A stretch of 5,303 bases of DNA from an uncultured Collinsella sp. (GTDB lineage: Bacteria > Actinomycetota > Coriobacteriia > Coriobacteriales > Coriobacteriaceae). This document shows, piece by piece, positions 4,708-5,303 of the stretch. Positions within the stretch are counted from its first letter, which is position 1. Every line of letters begins with the position of its first letter. Where the stretch lies: NCBI GenBank assembly GCA_902492545.1, contig CABULX010000132.1:1-5303 (forward strand), in the 5' to 3' direction. Below the pieces are notes generated by a model. It saw only the letters and a program-made list of their open reading frames with translations. It made no database searches and was not told the origin of the DNA. The position numbers and the translations under genes were made by a program.

Positions 4708-5244
4708 CTACTTGCGGACGACCTTAACGATGGCGTCACCGGCGGCGACAGCGGAGTCGGCCTCGACGGCGAGTTCGACATCGGCAAACTCGGCGGTGTT
4801 GGACACGGCCACGACGACGCAGTCCTTGTAACCGGCAGCAGCGATCTTGGCGCGGTCGATCTTGAGTATGGGCTGACCGGCCTTCACAACGTCGTCGGCC
4901 TTGACGAAGCCCTCGAAGCCGTCGCCGTTCATGTTGACGGTATCGACGCCAACGTGCACCAGAACCTCGATGCCGCTATCGGACTGCAGACCCACGGCGT
5001 GACCCATGGTGACGGTCACCTTACCGTCGCAGGGAGCGTAGACCAGATCGTCCTCGGGCCACACGGCACAGCCCTTGCCCAGAACCTCGCCACCAAAGAC
5101 GGGATCGGGCACGTCGGCCATCTTGATGACCTTGCCCTTGACGGGCGAGCACAGCACGTCGGCGCCAGCAGAAGCAGAGATGGAGGCCGGAGCAGCGGCA
5201 GCCGCGGGCTCAGCCTTCTTCTTGAACATGTCAAACAGACCCAT
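4708..5244 (-). CDS. crr: PTS glucose-family EIIA component, single domain (Crr-like)
   Basis: A 178-residue EIIA-Glc family protein. EIIA takes phosphate from HPr on a histidine and passes it to the EIIB domain of a sugar permease; in enteric bacteria the free form also regulates other uptake systems. The domain spans about residues 29-178: SPVKGKV (33-39), DVPDPVFGGEVLGKG (44-58), YAPCDGKV (69-76), GHAVGL (81-86) and VLVHVGVDTV (94-103). His97 is the expected phosphorylated residue and His82 the conserved partner, 15 apart as in E. coli His75/His90. The N terminus MGLFDMFKKK resembles the membrane-binding start of E. coli Crr (MGLFDKLK) and is joined by an alanine-rich linker (about 11-28). 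ATG 5244 is set by GAGGAG (5252-5257), 7 nt upstream; an upstream ATG at 5283 adds residues unlike the family. No EIIB or EIIC is attached or visible nearby. Confidence 0.95.
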   Translation of the reverse strand: MGLFDMFKKKAEPAAAAAPASISASAGADVLCSPVKGKVIKMADVPDPVFGGEVLGKGCAVWPEDDLVYAPCDGKVTVTMGHAVGLQSDSGIEVLVHVGVDTVNMNGDGFEGFVKADDVVKAGQPILKIDRAKIAAAGYKDCVVVAVSNTAEFADVELAVEADSAVAAGDAIVKVVRK

Positions 5245-5251
5245 ACGTTTT

Positions 5252-5257
5252 CTCCTC
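5252..5257 (-). promoter_or_regulatory. Ribosome binding site that sets the EIIA start
   Basis: GAGGAG on the - strand lies 7 nt before ATG 5244. The alternative ATG at 5283 lies inside the probable leader, a few bases after the predicted transcription start, so it is unlikely to be used. Confidence 0.75.
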
Positions 5258-5265
5258 TTGATTAA

Positions 5266-5281
5266 GCGCAACGTTATGCGC
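5266..5281 (-). promoter_or_regulatory. Small inverted repeat in the EIIA leader
   Basis: GCGCA (5266-5270) and TGCGC (5277-5281) are complementary around a 6-nt centre, between the predicted transcription start and the ribosome site. It is too short to resemble a LicT/SacY antiterminator site. It could be a minor leader hairpin or chance. Confidence 0.2.
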
Positions 5282-5293
5282 ATGCCTATGGTG

Positions 5294-5299
5294 ATTATA
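5294..5299 (-). promoter_or_regulatory. -10 box of the EIIA promoter
   Basis: A perfect TATAAT on the - strand, 49 nt before the start codon. Its -35 would fall beyond the window edge, so the promoter cannot be completed here. Transcription would start near 5287, giving a leader of about 43 nt. Confidence 0.55.
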
Positions 5300-5303
5300 G
5301 TGC

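Noticed and set aside
4606..5265. 219-codon open frame on the + strand opposite the EIIA gene
   Set aside because: The opposite strand encodes a complete EIIA with both histidines; the + frame also runs through the terminator.

Overview
The window looks like chromosomal DNA of a GC-rich, gut-associated actinobacterium of the class Coriobacteriia, most probably Collinsella or a close relative. This is an inference from base composition, third-position GC bias, protein style and intergenic repeat style; no marker gene is present. There are seven protein genes, one of them cut by the left edge. No RNA gene, insertion sequence or CRISPR array was seen.

Region 1 (1-2830, + strand) is a [NiFe]-hydrogenase maturation cluster: the 3' end of hypF, then hypC, hypD and hypE. 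Together these make and deliver the Fe(CN)2CO centre. HypF activates carbamoyl phosphate and passes the carbamoyl group to the C-terminal cysteine of HypE. HypE dehydrates it to a thiocyanate. The HypC-HypD complex carries the iron, receives the cyanide groups and hands the centre to the hydrogenase large subunit. Every diagnostic motif that can be checked is intact. hypC and hypD overlap by one base. A promoter candidate precedes hypC, and a hairpin followed by a TATAAT box separates hypD from hypE. Neither hypA, hypB nor a hydrogenase structural gene lies in the window.

Region 2 (2831-3604, + strand) holds a HAD-superfamily phosphatase resembling phosphoglycolate phosphatase, about 105 bp after hypE, with no convincing terminator between them.

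Region 3 (3605-3913) is the non-coding junction between convergent genes. It is unusually rich in structure: three copies of a 27-nt unit built on the palindrome GACTAGTC, then a nested hairpin of about 100 nt whose core can work as a terminator in both directions, then a perfect 12-bp hairpin just past the stop of the following gene. This is the most interesting part of the window.

Region 4 (3914-5303, - strand) holds a small acidic lipoprotein of unknown function and, upstream of it, a single-domain PTS glucose-type EIIA protein (Crr-like). The EIIA gene ends in a textbook rho-independent terminator and the lipoprotein gene has its own promoter candidate, so they are probably separate transcripts.

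Overall this is mostly ordinary housekeeping and energy-metabolism DNA. I do not see a new multi-gene system. The items worth following up are intergenic repeats and possible regulatory structures.
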